Shown here in pieces: positions 1 to 5,759 of a stretch of 12,619 nt of DNA. The notes under the pieces were generated by a model, which had not been told where the DNA came from, did no database searches, and saw nothing but the letters and a program-made list of their open reading frames with translations. The DNA comes from an uncultured Atopobium sp. (lineage in GTDB: Bacteria; Actinomycetota; Coriobacteriia; Coriobacteriales; Atopobiaceae), in the NCBI GenBank assembly GCA_916720015.1, contig CAKAPZ010000016.1, forward strand, positions 1-12,619, in the 5' to 3' direction. Positions within the stretch are counted from its first letter, which is position 1; each line of letters begins with the position of its first letter. A program made the position numbers and the translations under genes.

Positions 1-345
1 GGTTTTGCGGTTTATCGTGTTTACGGAATTGCTGCAGGTAAAAAAGGCTGCTGCTCTGATGAGGGAACAGGCGTTACTACCTGTAACACAGAGCAGGTTT
101 CTGCTGCAGATGGTCCAGAAGACAAAGATGAATCTCATTACCCTTATGTTCAGACCTTTGAGATTGGTGGTATGACTTGCCAGAACTGCGTCAATCATGT
201 GACTCGAGCTCTCGATAGTATTGATGGAACATGGGCGCAGGTTACTCTAGCTGGTGGTCAGGCACGTATCCTCAGCAAAAATCCAATTGATGTCGATGCG
301 TACCGAGCTGCCGTAGAGAAAGAAGGCTACCGTCTTCGTGCGTAA
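1..345 (+). CDS. 3' fragment of a Cys-rich membrane-associated protein with a C-terminal heavy-metal-associated (HMA) domain
   Basis: The reading frame is open from the first base and ends at TAA 343-345, so 114 C-terminal residues are visible and the start lies upstream of the window. Residues 50-113 look like an HMA/copper-chaperone fold: the metal-binding motif GMTCQNC is at 57-63 (Cys60, Cys63), followed by a beta-alpha-beta pattern ending in EKEGYRLR, as in CopZ and the N-terminal domains of P-type ATPases. Before it come residues 1-12, which look like the end of a membrane segment, then KKGCC (14-18), a further Cys at 28, and an acidic linker (40-45). A single membrane helix followed by a Cys cluster resembles the small FeoB-associated Cys-rich proteins, here joined to an HMA domain. 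A role in soft-metal (Cu, Zn or Fe) binding is inferred. The HMA call is firm; the whole-protein identity is not. A hairpin at 419-457 lies downstream. Confidence 0.75.
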   Translation, partial: GFAVYRVYGIAAGKKGCCSDEGTGVTTCNTEQVSAADGPEDKDESHYPYVQTFEIGGMTCQNCVNHVTRALDSIDGTWAQVTLAGGQARILSKNPIDVDAYRAAVEKEGYRLRA

Positions 346-377
346 GCACAACAAGATCTTCTCGCAAGAAACAAACT

Positions 378-406
378 TTGAAGAAATTTTGTAAAACTTG
401 CGTAAT
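378..406 (+). promoter_or_regulatory. Possible promoter for rpsA
   Basis: TTGAAG (378-383) and CGTAAT (401-406) are separated by 17 bases; each matches the sigma-A consensus at four of six positions. If used, the rpsA mRNA would carry a leader of almost 190 bases beginning just before the 419-457 hairpin. The match is modest and was picked by eye, so another promoter is possible. Confidence 0.28.
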
Positions 407-418
407 AGCTGTGCAAAG

Positions 419-457
419 TAGCGCTCTTTGGCTTGTTTAATCAGCCGAAGAGCGCTA
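419..457 (+). terminator. Long hairpin between the HMA gene and rpsA (terminator or leader stem)
   Basis: A 15-bp stem pairs 419-433 (TAGCGCTCTTTGGCT) with 443-457 (AGCCGAAGAGCGCTA), with one G-U pair and a 9-base loop. The bases that follow are only weakly T-rich (TCCTATT), so as a rho-independent terminator it is imperfect. It sits 73 bases after the HMA stop codon and could end that transcript. If rpsA is transcribed from the candidate promoter at 378-406, it would instead form the very 5' end of the rpsA leader. Confidence 0.55.
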
Positions 458-573
458 TCCTATTGCCCGTATGGCGTCAAGCTATGCACTGTATCTGTTG
501 GCCCCCGAGAGCATGTAAGTTTCCGAGTAGAGAAGCCCACGTATTGGCACTCTGGCAGCAACCATGTTGACCG

Positions 574-596
574 GGGCCCCGTTTTGGAAGGGGTCC
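574..596 (+). promoter_or_regulatory. Hairpin that could mask the rpsA ribosome-binding site
   Basis: Bases 574-580 (GGGCCCC) can pair with 590-596 (GGGGTCC) as a 7-bp GC-rich stem with one G-U pair and a 9-base loop. The downstream arm overlaps the Shine-Dalgarno-like GGAAGGGG at 586-593, which lies 7 bases before the TTG start. The upstream bases 503-507 (CCCCG) could pair with 572-576 (CGGGG) as a competing stem. Autogenous translational control of rpsA is well established in Escherichia coli; applying it here is inference from the pairing alone. Confidence 0.4.
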
Positions 597-600
597 ACCT

Positions 601-1845
601 TTGAGTGAGATTCAGAACTCGTCCATCTTCTCTTTGGATGAAATTTCCGATGAGGAAATGAACAGCCTGATCGACGGCACTGTCACCGACTTTGATGAGG
701 GAGATCTTGTCAACGGCACCGTCGTCAAGATTGAGCGTGATGAGGTCCTCGTAGACATTGGCTACAAGTCTGAGGGCGTTATTCCTGCTCGTGAGCTTTC
801 TATTCGTAAAGACGTTAACCCTGCAGAGGTCATCTCCCTGGGTGAGGACGTCGAGGCTCTTGTTCTCCAGAAAGAGGACAAAGAGGGCCGTCTGGTTCTC
901 TCCAAGAAGCGTGCTGAGTACGAGCGTGCTTGGAAGGCAGTTGAGGATAAGTTCAACGCTGGTGAGACCGTTGAGGGCGAGGTTATCGAGGTTGTTAAGG
1001 GCGGCCTGATTCTTGACATTGGCCTCCGTGGCTTCCTGCCTGCATCCCTTGTTGACCTCCGTCGTGTCAAGGATCTTGGTGCATTCATGGGCACTCGTAT
1101 TGAGGCTCGTGTTATCGAGATGGATCGCAACCGCAACAACGTTGTTCTTTCTCGTCGTATTGTTCTTGAGGAGGCTCGTAAGGCAGAGCGTCAGGACATC
1201 CTGGGCAAGCTCCAGGTTGGCATGAAGCTCAAGGGTACTGTTTCCTCCATCGTTGAGTTTGGTGCATTTGTTGACCTTGGCGGCATTGACGGCCTGGTTC
1301 ACATTTCCGAGCTTTCTTGGAACCACGTTAACCACCCATCTGAGGTTGTTAAGGTTGGCCAGGAGGTTGAGGTTCAGGTTCTCGACGTTGACCTTAACCG
1401 TGAGCGTATCTCCCTTGGTCTTAAGCAGACTTCCGAGGATCCATGGCGTGTACTTGTTTCCAAGTATCCAGTTGACGCTATTATCGAGGGCACTGTCACC
1501 AAGCTTGTTACCTTCGGTGCATTTGTTGACCTTGGCAACGGCGTTGAGGGCCTTGTCCACATCTCCGAGATGGCTAAGCAGCACGTCACCGCTCCATCTC
1601 AGGTCTGCAAGGTTGGCGACGTTGTACAGGTAAAGGTCATGGAGATTGATCTTGACCGCCGTCGCATCTCCCTGTCTATGAAGGCAGCTGCAGAGACCCT
1701 TGGCATTGACATTGAGGTCACTCCACTTCCAGAGGAGGAGCGTGCAGCAGCAGAGGCAGCAGCAGCTGAGGCTGAGGCTGATCTTGAAGCTCACCTTGTT
1801 GAGTCTGAGGCTAACGCACAGGCAACTGAAGAGGCTGCAGAGTAG
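601..1845 (+). CDS. rpsA: 30S ribosomal protein S1
   Basis: S1 binds mRNA on the 30S subunit and helps initiation on structured or weakly Shine-Dalgarno-led messages. The 414-residue product has four S1/OB-fold repeats at about 34-104, 121-187, 206-275 and 291-361. The last two are the most canonical, each with FGAFVDLG (220-227, 305-312) and GLVHISE (231-237, 317-323). Four repeats is the usual number in Actinobacteria and Firmicutes, against six in E. coli. An acidic Ala/Glu-rich tail (about 374-414) follows, encoded by repetitive GCAGCAGAG-type codons. The start is TTG at 601: an in-frame stop at 568-570 limits the frame, GGAAGGGG at 586-593 is well spaced, and the next ATG (658) would remove 19 residues. 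Codon use is strongly biased, as expected for a highly expressed gene. It appears monocistronic, ending at the 1873-1906 terminator. Confidence 0.96.
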   Translation: MSEIQNSSIFSLDEISDEEMNSLIDGTVTDFDEGDLVNGTVVKIERDEVLVDIGYKSEGVIPARELSIRKDVNPAEVISLGEDVEALVLQKEDKEGRLVLSKKRAEYERAWKAVEDKFNAGETVEGEVIEVVKGGLILDIGLRGFLPASLVDLRRVKDLGAFMGTRIEARVIEMDRNRNNVVLSRRIVLEEARKAERQDILGKLQVGMKLKGTVSSIVEFGAFVDLGGIDGLVHISELSWNHVNHPSEVVKVGQEVEVQVLDVDLNRERISLGLKQTSEDPWRVLVSKYPVDAIIEGTVTKLVTFGAFVDLGNGVEGLVHISEMAKQHVTAPSQVCKVGDVVQVKVMEIDLDRRRISLSMKAAAETLGIDIEVTPLPEEERAAAEAAAAEAEADLEAHLVESEANAQATEEAAE

Positions 1846-1872
1846 AGCACTTTGCGTTCTAGAGATTTGTCA

Positions 1873-1906
1873 AGAGACGTCATCGAAAGATGGCGTCTCT
1901 TTTTTT
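1873..1906 (+). terminator. Rho-independent terminator of rpsA
   Basis: A 12-bp stem pairs 1873-1884 (AGAGACGTCATC) with 1889-1900 (GATGGCGTCTCT), with one G-U pair and a GAAA tetraloop. Six T follow directly. It is 27 bases past the rpsA stop codon and is a textbook intrinsic terminator. Confidence 0.92.
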
Positions 1907-1932
1907 ATGTGAGCAACAAATATCTCTATTCC

Positions 1933-1962
1933 TTCAGCAGGATGATAATGCGAAAATATAAC
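1933..1962 (+). promoter_or_regulatory. Weak candidate promoter for the LPxTG surface protein
   Basis: After the rpsA terminator only 88 bases remain before the next gene, so its promoter must lie here if it is independently transcribed. TATAAC (1957-1962) is a good -10 candidate; the best upstream hexamer is TTCAGC (1933-1938) at 18 bases, which is poor. GATAAT (1944-1949) is an alternative -10. The exact site is uncertain. Confidence 0.25.
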
Positions 1963-1994
1963 GCTAAGTTTTTATTCTGAGGAGGAATACGCCT

Positions 1995-3716
1995 ATGACA
2001 TCAAAGATGCAGGGCCGCAGTTTTCTTGTTGTTATGTTTGCATTTTTGGCAGCTTTAATCTTTATGCCAAATATTGTATACGCTGCAAGTAACAATTCGT
2101 TCTATAACGGCACTACTACTAACGTGTCTCCCTCTGTGAGTGCAGATGGCCTTATTGAGCGTTCTATTTACTTTACAGATGCTTCAGGTCAGACATCTAA
2201 CTACGCTTATAAGGATAATGACACCACTCAGATGAACCGCTCCATTGTAGATATTGATAAGTATCAGAATCTGCAGGCAGTGGTAAAGATTACCAACATC
2301 TCTTCATCTCCAGTTTCTGTAAACGAGATTATGCAGCTGCCACTTACTTACTATGCCAGCTCAAGTCCTAATCCCGATTTGCGTGCAACAGGATTTGCCT
2401 TCTCGTCAACTAATGCAACAACTGCAATTAACCTGAACATTAATGGACTGAACGGTGGTTCTGGTTCTCAGCCTGCAGCCAATGCTTATGCTGCATACCA
2501 GGCAGCTGGTCAGGACAATGCTGAGATGCGTTCCGTTTCTATCTCTGGTACTCTGGCTGCTGGTGAGACCATTACGCTTACCGTTCCGCTGACACTCACC
2601 AATGGTTCAACTCTTAATCTGTACGGCACTAACTATGTGGGTCTTACCCAGTATCTGCTTGACCACAGAACCTCTTACGGAAACCCTCGTGTTTCAGTCA
2701 GGTTTGCAAGGCAGGTCCTGGAAGAGGGAACAAACAATTCCATTCTTAGCAGCAACAAGAAATATCTGGGCGTAATTATTAAGCCTGACGGCAGCTATTA
2801 CGCTATTCCACAGGACGAGTGGAATTACATGCCAACTATTTCTGCAAGTGATATTCACGTTGACAATATCCTGTATGAAGACCGTCACAGCGCAACAGAA
2901 AATGATGCACTGTATACCGGTGGTGCATACTACATTGATTTGACCAATATTAAGAATGCCATGAGGGATTATGGCTATTCAGTTCACACTGGAAATTCCA
3001 ATAGGGGACTGTACCTCAATCTTCCTGGCTGGCAGCTTGCTGTTGATAATGACCTTACTGATGATGTATATCAGGAGTATTCGTACACTTCTCTTTCAGG
3101 CAGCAACCTTGTCATCAATGCTTCCGAGAACTCAACTGACGAGCTTGATCTTAACAACGGCGTTATCTCTCCTCTTTATACAGAGCTCAGGCAGGTAGTT
3201 ACGGCACACGACAGCACTATTACTGCTAATCAGGATTCCTGGACTATTCTTGATAACCTTGATGCTATGGTTGATCACAGCGCCGGTCAGGTTACCCCTG
3301 CTGCTGGTTCTGCTGATGCTCGCGTAAAGGTTGTTGATCAGAGTGGTGCAGTTGTACTTGATACCGCAACTATGGATGCAGCAACTGTTGCTCAGAAGGC
3401 AGAAGAGATTTCCAAGACTCCAGGCGCATATTCCGTCACCTATTACTATTACTTTAATGGCAATGCTGCAGCTGCAGGCAATGACTACGAGGCAGCAAAG
3501 ACGGTTACCCTCACTGTTGAGTCTGATACTCCAGCTCCAGCACCAACTCCAGCTCCAGAAGAGCCTTCTAACCCTGCTTCTCCTGTAAAAGAGAAGAAGA
3601 CAAAGAAGAAGAAAGCACAGCTTCCTAATACGGGAGAAGAGCTTCTGGTAATGCCTCTTATGGTTATGGGTGCATCTGCTTTAACAGCCGCAGGTCTTAT
3701 GAAGCGTAAGCACTAA
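1995..3716 (+). CDS. LPxTG-anchored surface protein of unknown function
   Basis: The 573-residue product is built for export and sortase attachment to peptidoglycan. It has a Sec signal peptide (charged start, hydrophobic core about 9-28, likely cleavage after VYA at 28-30) and a long Asn/Ser/Thr/Tyr-rich exposed region (about 32-435). Residues about 440-510 look like a small beta-sandwich repeat, containing GAYSVTYYYYFNGN. A Pro/Ala stalk follows (511-531), then a strikingly basic KEKKTKKKK segment (532-540). The sorting signal is LPNTG at 543-547, a hydrophobic stretch, and a KRKH tail. I recognise no enzymatic motif and no pilin motif. Adhesion or a structural wall role is plausible but unproven. 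The ATG at 1995 follows GAGGAGG (1979-1985) at good spacing. It is flanked by terminators and so is likely transcribed alone. No sortase gene is in the window. Confidence 0.9.
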   Translation: MTSKMQGRSFLVVMFAFLAALIFMPNIVYAASNNSFYNGTTTNVSPSVSADGLIERSIYFTDASGQTSNYAYKDNDTTQMNRSIVDIDKYQNLQAVVKITNISSSPVSVNEIMQLPLTYYASSSPNPDLRATGFAFSSTNATTAINLNINGLNGGSGSQPAANAYAAYQAAGQDNAEMRSVSISGTLAAGETITLTVPLTLTNGSTLNLYGTNYVGLTQYLLDHRTSYGNPRVSVRFARQVLEEGTNNSILSSNKKYLGVIIKPDGSYYAIPQDEWNYMPTISASDIHVDNILYEDRHSATENDALYTGGAYYIDLTNIKNAMRDYGYSVHTGNSNRGLYLNLPGWQLAVDNDLTDDVYQEYSYTSLSGSNLVINASENSTDELDLNNGVISPLYTELRQVVTAHDSTITANQDSWTILDNLDAMVDHSAGQVTPAAGSADARVKVVDQSGAVVLDTATMDAATVAQKAEEISKTPGAYSVTYYYYFNGNAAAAGNDYEAAKTVTLTVESDTPAPAPTPAPEEPSNPASPVKEKKTKKKKAQLPNTGEELLVMPLMVMGASALTAAGLMKRKH

Positions 3717-3748
3717 GACAGAGAGTATTTCTCGTCAAAGGTAATTTC

Positions 3749-3785
3749 ATTGGCAGGTATCGTTTTGGTACCTGCCAATATTTTT
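3749..3785 (+). terminator. Rho-independent terminator of the LPxTG gene
   Basis: ATTGGCAGGTA (3749-3759) pairs perfectly with TACCTGCCAAT (3769-3779). A further T-G and C-G pair close the loop, and the run ATTTTT follows. It is 32 bases after the stop codon of the surface-protein gene. Confidence 0.9.
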
Positions 3786-3795
3786 ATAGACAAAA

Positions 3796-3809
3796 TGGAC
3801 AACTGTCCA
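3796..3809. repeat. Inverted repeat TGGACAACTGTCCA
   Basis: Six bases on each side (TGGACA/TGTCCA) are perfect complements around a two-base centre. The short centre fits a dimeric DNA-binding protein site better than an RNA hairpin. It lies about 220 bases upstream of oppA. Operator function is inferred from symmetry and position only. Confidence 0.35.
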
Positions 3810-3837
3810 AAAATGCTTAGTCAATTTTTATGTTTCA

Positions 3838-3856
3838 ATATAGGCAATTCCTATAT
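3838..3856. repeat. Inverted repeat ATATAGG-CAATT-CCTATAT
   Basis: Two perfect 7-base arms surround a 5-base spacer, giving a 19-base dyad about 170 bases upstream of oppA and overlapping no gene. The size and form suit an operator half-site pair; a small RNA stem is the alternative. It is adjacent to an ATGTTTCA motif (3830-3837). Confidence 0.4.
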
Positions 3857-4028
3857 GGTTAGACAAAAAGTGCAGGTAAATAGATTTTGCTGTTATCGGC
3901 GCAATTTAATGTTTCATGTCTATTTCATCCTAGGTATATATGGGTAGATGCTGGTAATTGTTTTGTATAGTTATCTAACCCCAGCAGGGTTGTCTTATAA
4001 ATCGTTTTAATAAGAAAGAAGGGTTAAC

Positions 4029-5675
4029 ATGCTGGAGAACTCACTAAGCCGTCGTAATTTTTTGAAGGCATCAGGTATGGTAGCGGCTGGTGGTGGCGCA
4101 TCTATGATGCTGGCTGGCTGCAACTCTCCTTCTACTGATACTACTCAGACATCTGATAAGAAGAAGATTCTTCGCTATGGTTCTGCAAATTCTAAGCAGG
4201 GCCTTGATATGCAGCGTGCAAACAACTCCCAGTCCGCATGCGTTGCAGACTCTGTTTGTGAGTCCCTGCTCCGTTGGACTGAGGACAACGAGCTTGTTAC
4301 ATGCCTGCTTAAAGAGATTCCAACCTTTGAGCCTGATGGTGTCACCCTTAAGTGCGAGCTCAAAGAGGGTATTAAGTTCCACGATGGTACTACTTTGACT
4401 GCAAAGGACGTTAAGTACACCTTTGAGCGTATGTTTAAGCCAGAGACCAAGGCTCTCTCTACCAGCTTCTTTGATAAGATCAAGGGCGCTCCAGAGATGC
4501 TTGCTGGTAAGGCTACTGAGCTTGAGGGTCTGACTGTTCAGGACGACACTCACTTTACCTTTACGCTCTCTGAGCCTTACATTGTCTTTGTAAGCGTTCT
4601 TGGTATTTCCTATGCTTGCATCTTCCCAGAGAAGGCTTGCGAGGCTGCTGGTGCTGATTGGGGTACCGGTACTAACCTCATTGGTACTGGTAAGTACAAG
4701 ATTAAGAGCAACGATGACACTACTGAGGTAGTTCTTGAGCGCTTTGATGACTACCACGATGGCAAGCCAGCTCTGGATGAGATTCGTATTCACTACTACG
4801 ACGATTCCAACACTCAGCTGCTTGCATTCAAAAACAACGATATTGACTTCTGCGATCTTCCATCTTCTCTGTATCAGCAGTATTCAAGCGATGCTGACGT
4901 CAAGGACCTTATCACTGCATATCAGACTCTTGGTGTTAACTTCATCAACCTCAACCTCAAAGAGGGCTTTGAGCTTACCGATCCTAAGGTTCGTCAGGCA
5001 CTTTCCCTGGCAATTAACCGCCAGGAGCTCGTTGACAACATTGCTTCCGGTAACGGCACCGTTGCAAGCGGTTGGCTTGCACCAGCAACCCCTGGTTACG
5101 ACAAGAGCGCACCTGCTTTTGCGTATGATCCAGAGAAGGCTAAGTCTCTTCTCTCTGAGGCTGGTGTTTCTGGTCTTAAGCTTTCTGCAAAGGTTAGAAA
5201 GTCTTACGAGAAACTCCTTGTTGCTGTCCAGGAGTACTGGAGCAAGATTGGCGTTACCCTTGATGTCCAGGTAGAGGACAACGCAGTTTGGAACACTGAC
5301 TGGGCTGCTGGTAACCTTCAGATTACTACACTTGGTTGGTATCCACTGTTTGCTGATGGCGATCAGCACCTCTATACCTACTTCTACAGCACCAACGCTG
5401 CAAAGAAGTCTTCCTTCTACAACAACCCAGAGTTTGACAAGCTTCTTGTTGAGGGTCGCTCTGAGTCTAACAAGGACAAGAGAACAGAGGATTACAAGGA
5501 CGCAGATAACTTGCTCACACGTACAGACTTCGCAACACTTCCTCTGTACTGGCCAAAGAACTCCTTTGTCGCTAAAAAGTACGTCAAGAACGCTAAGGTT
5601 GGAAACTTGATTTATCACTTCTTTGATATTGATATTGATACATCAAATTCCGATTACACCGTTCCAGAGGACTAA
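4029..5675 (+). CDS. oppA: Oligopeptide ABC transporter, substrate-binding lipoprotein (SBP family 5), first copy
   Basis: This is the extracellular receptor that captures peptides and hands them to the OppBC channel. It has 548 residues, the usual size for SBP family 5. The N-terminus combines a twin-arginine motif SRRNFLK (7-13), a Gly/Ala-rich core and a lipobox MLAGC with lipidated Cys31. It therefore looks like a Tat-exported lipoprotein, although Sec use cannot be excluded. Family features include KEGIKFHDGTTLTAKDVKYTF (112-132), LIGTGKYK (217-224), the LNLK region (308-311) and VRQALSLAI (321-329). Specificity for oligo- versus dipeptides cannot be read from the sequence. The ATG follows GAAGGG (4018-4023). 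It is the first gene of the importer operon and strongly codon-biased, fitting a receptor made in excess over its permease. A paralogue lies at 10045-11649. Confidence 0.93.
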   Translation: MLENSLSRRNFLKASGMVAAGGGASMMLAGCNSPSTDTTQTSDKKKILRYGSANSKQGLDMQRANNSQSACVADSVCESLLRWTEDNELVTCLLKEIPTFEPDGVTLKCELKEGIKFHDGTTLTAKDVKYTFERMFKPETKALSTSFFDKIKGAPEMLAGKATELEGLTVQDDTHFTFTLSEPYIVFVSVLGISYACIFPEKACEAAGADWGTGTNLIGTGKYKIKSNDDTTEVVLERFDDYHDGKPALDEIRIHYYDDSNTQLLAFKNNDIDFCDLPSSLYQQYSSDADVKDLITAYQTLGVNFINLNLKEGFELTDPKVRQALSLAINRQELVDNIASGNGTVASGWLAPATPGYDKSAPAFAYDPEKAKSLLSEAGVSGLKLSAKVRKSYEKLLVAVQEYWSKIGVTLDVQVEDNAVWNTDWAAGNLQITTLGWYPLFADGDQHLYTYFYSTNAAKKSSFYNNPEFDKLLVEGRSESNKDKRTEDYKDADNLLTRTDFATLPLYWPKNSFVAKKYVKNAKVGNLIYHFFDIDIDTSNSDYTVPED

Positions 5676-5676
5676 G

Positions 5677-5690
5677 TAGCAAACTTGCTA
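5677..5690. repeat. Short dyad TAGCAAACTTGCTA after oppA
   Basis: TAGCAA and TTGCTA are complementary around AC, beginning two bases after the oppA stop codon. In RNA it could form a 5-bp stem with a 4-base loop, just ahead of the stronger hairpin at 5700-5730. It may help stabilise the 3' end of the oppA message; this is inference. Confidence 0.3.
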
Positions 5691-5699
5691 TAAACTTTA

Positions 5700-5735
5700 A
5701 AGCGGCATCTAAGATTCTTGGATGCCGCTTCATTT
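5700..5735 (+). terminator. Intercistronic hairpin between oppA and oppB (partial terminator)
   Basis: AAGCGGCATC (5700-5709) pairs perfectly with GATGCCGCTT (5721-5730). Inner pairs 5710-5713 with 5717-5720 extend the stem to 14 bp with one T-G pair and a 3-base loop. The tail CATTTTC is a short T-run. Such a structure between receptor and permease genes is a known way to obtain more receptor than channel, by leaky termination or protection of the upstream mRNA. Full separation of oppA from oppBCDF is less likely but possible; no clear promoter is seen between the hairpin and 5760. Confidence 0.65.
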
Positions 5736-5759
5736 TCTTGAGGGGAGAGGAGCTCAGGA

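Larger units (their letters stand above)
3787..4028 (+). promoter_or_regulatory. Upstream control region of the opp operon
   Basis: These 242 AT-rich bases hold no convincing gene; a short frame at 3750-3947 overlaps the terminator and lacks a ribosome-binding site. The region carries two inverted repeats (3796-3809 and 3838-3856), a small hairpin AACCC-CAGCA-GGGTT (3977-3991) probably in the oppA leader, and two copies of ATGTTTCA (3830-3837, 3909-3916). TATATA (around 3936), TATAGT (around 3965) and TATAAA (around 3996) are possible -10 elements, but none has a convincing -35 at 16-18 bases. The region very probably contains the opp promoter and operators; I cannot fix the start point. Confidence 0.55.

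Noticed and set aside
460..1794. Long minus-strand open frame (444 codons) opposite rpsA
   Set aside because: It mirrors the codon pattern of rpsA, has no recognisable domain and consists of Leu/Asn/Val-rich low-complexity sequence. The plus strand is an unambiguous S1 protein.
1741..1845. Triplet-like repeats at the 3' end of rpsA
   Set aside because: The GCAGCAGAG-type repeats encode the Ala/Glu-rich tail, common low-complexity sequence in S1 proteins; they do not look like a mobile or regulatory repeat.
3750..3947. 65-codon frame in the gap before oppA
   Set aside because: It begins inside the terminator stem, has no Shine-Dalgarno sequence, and overlaps dyads more typical of regulatory DNA.
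4071..5618. Minus-strand open frames of about 240 codons each opposite the first oppA
   Set aside because: They are antisense shadows of a strongly codon-biased gene, with no ribosome-binding site of note and no family features.
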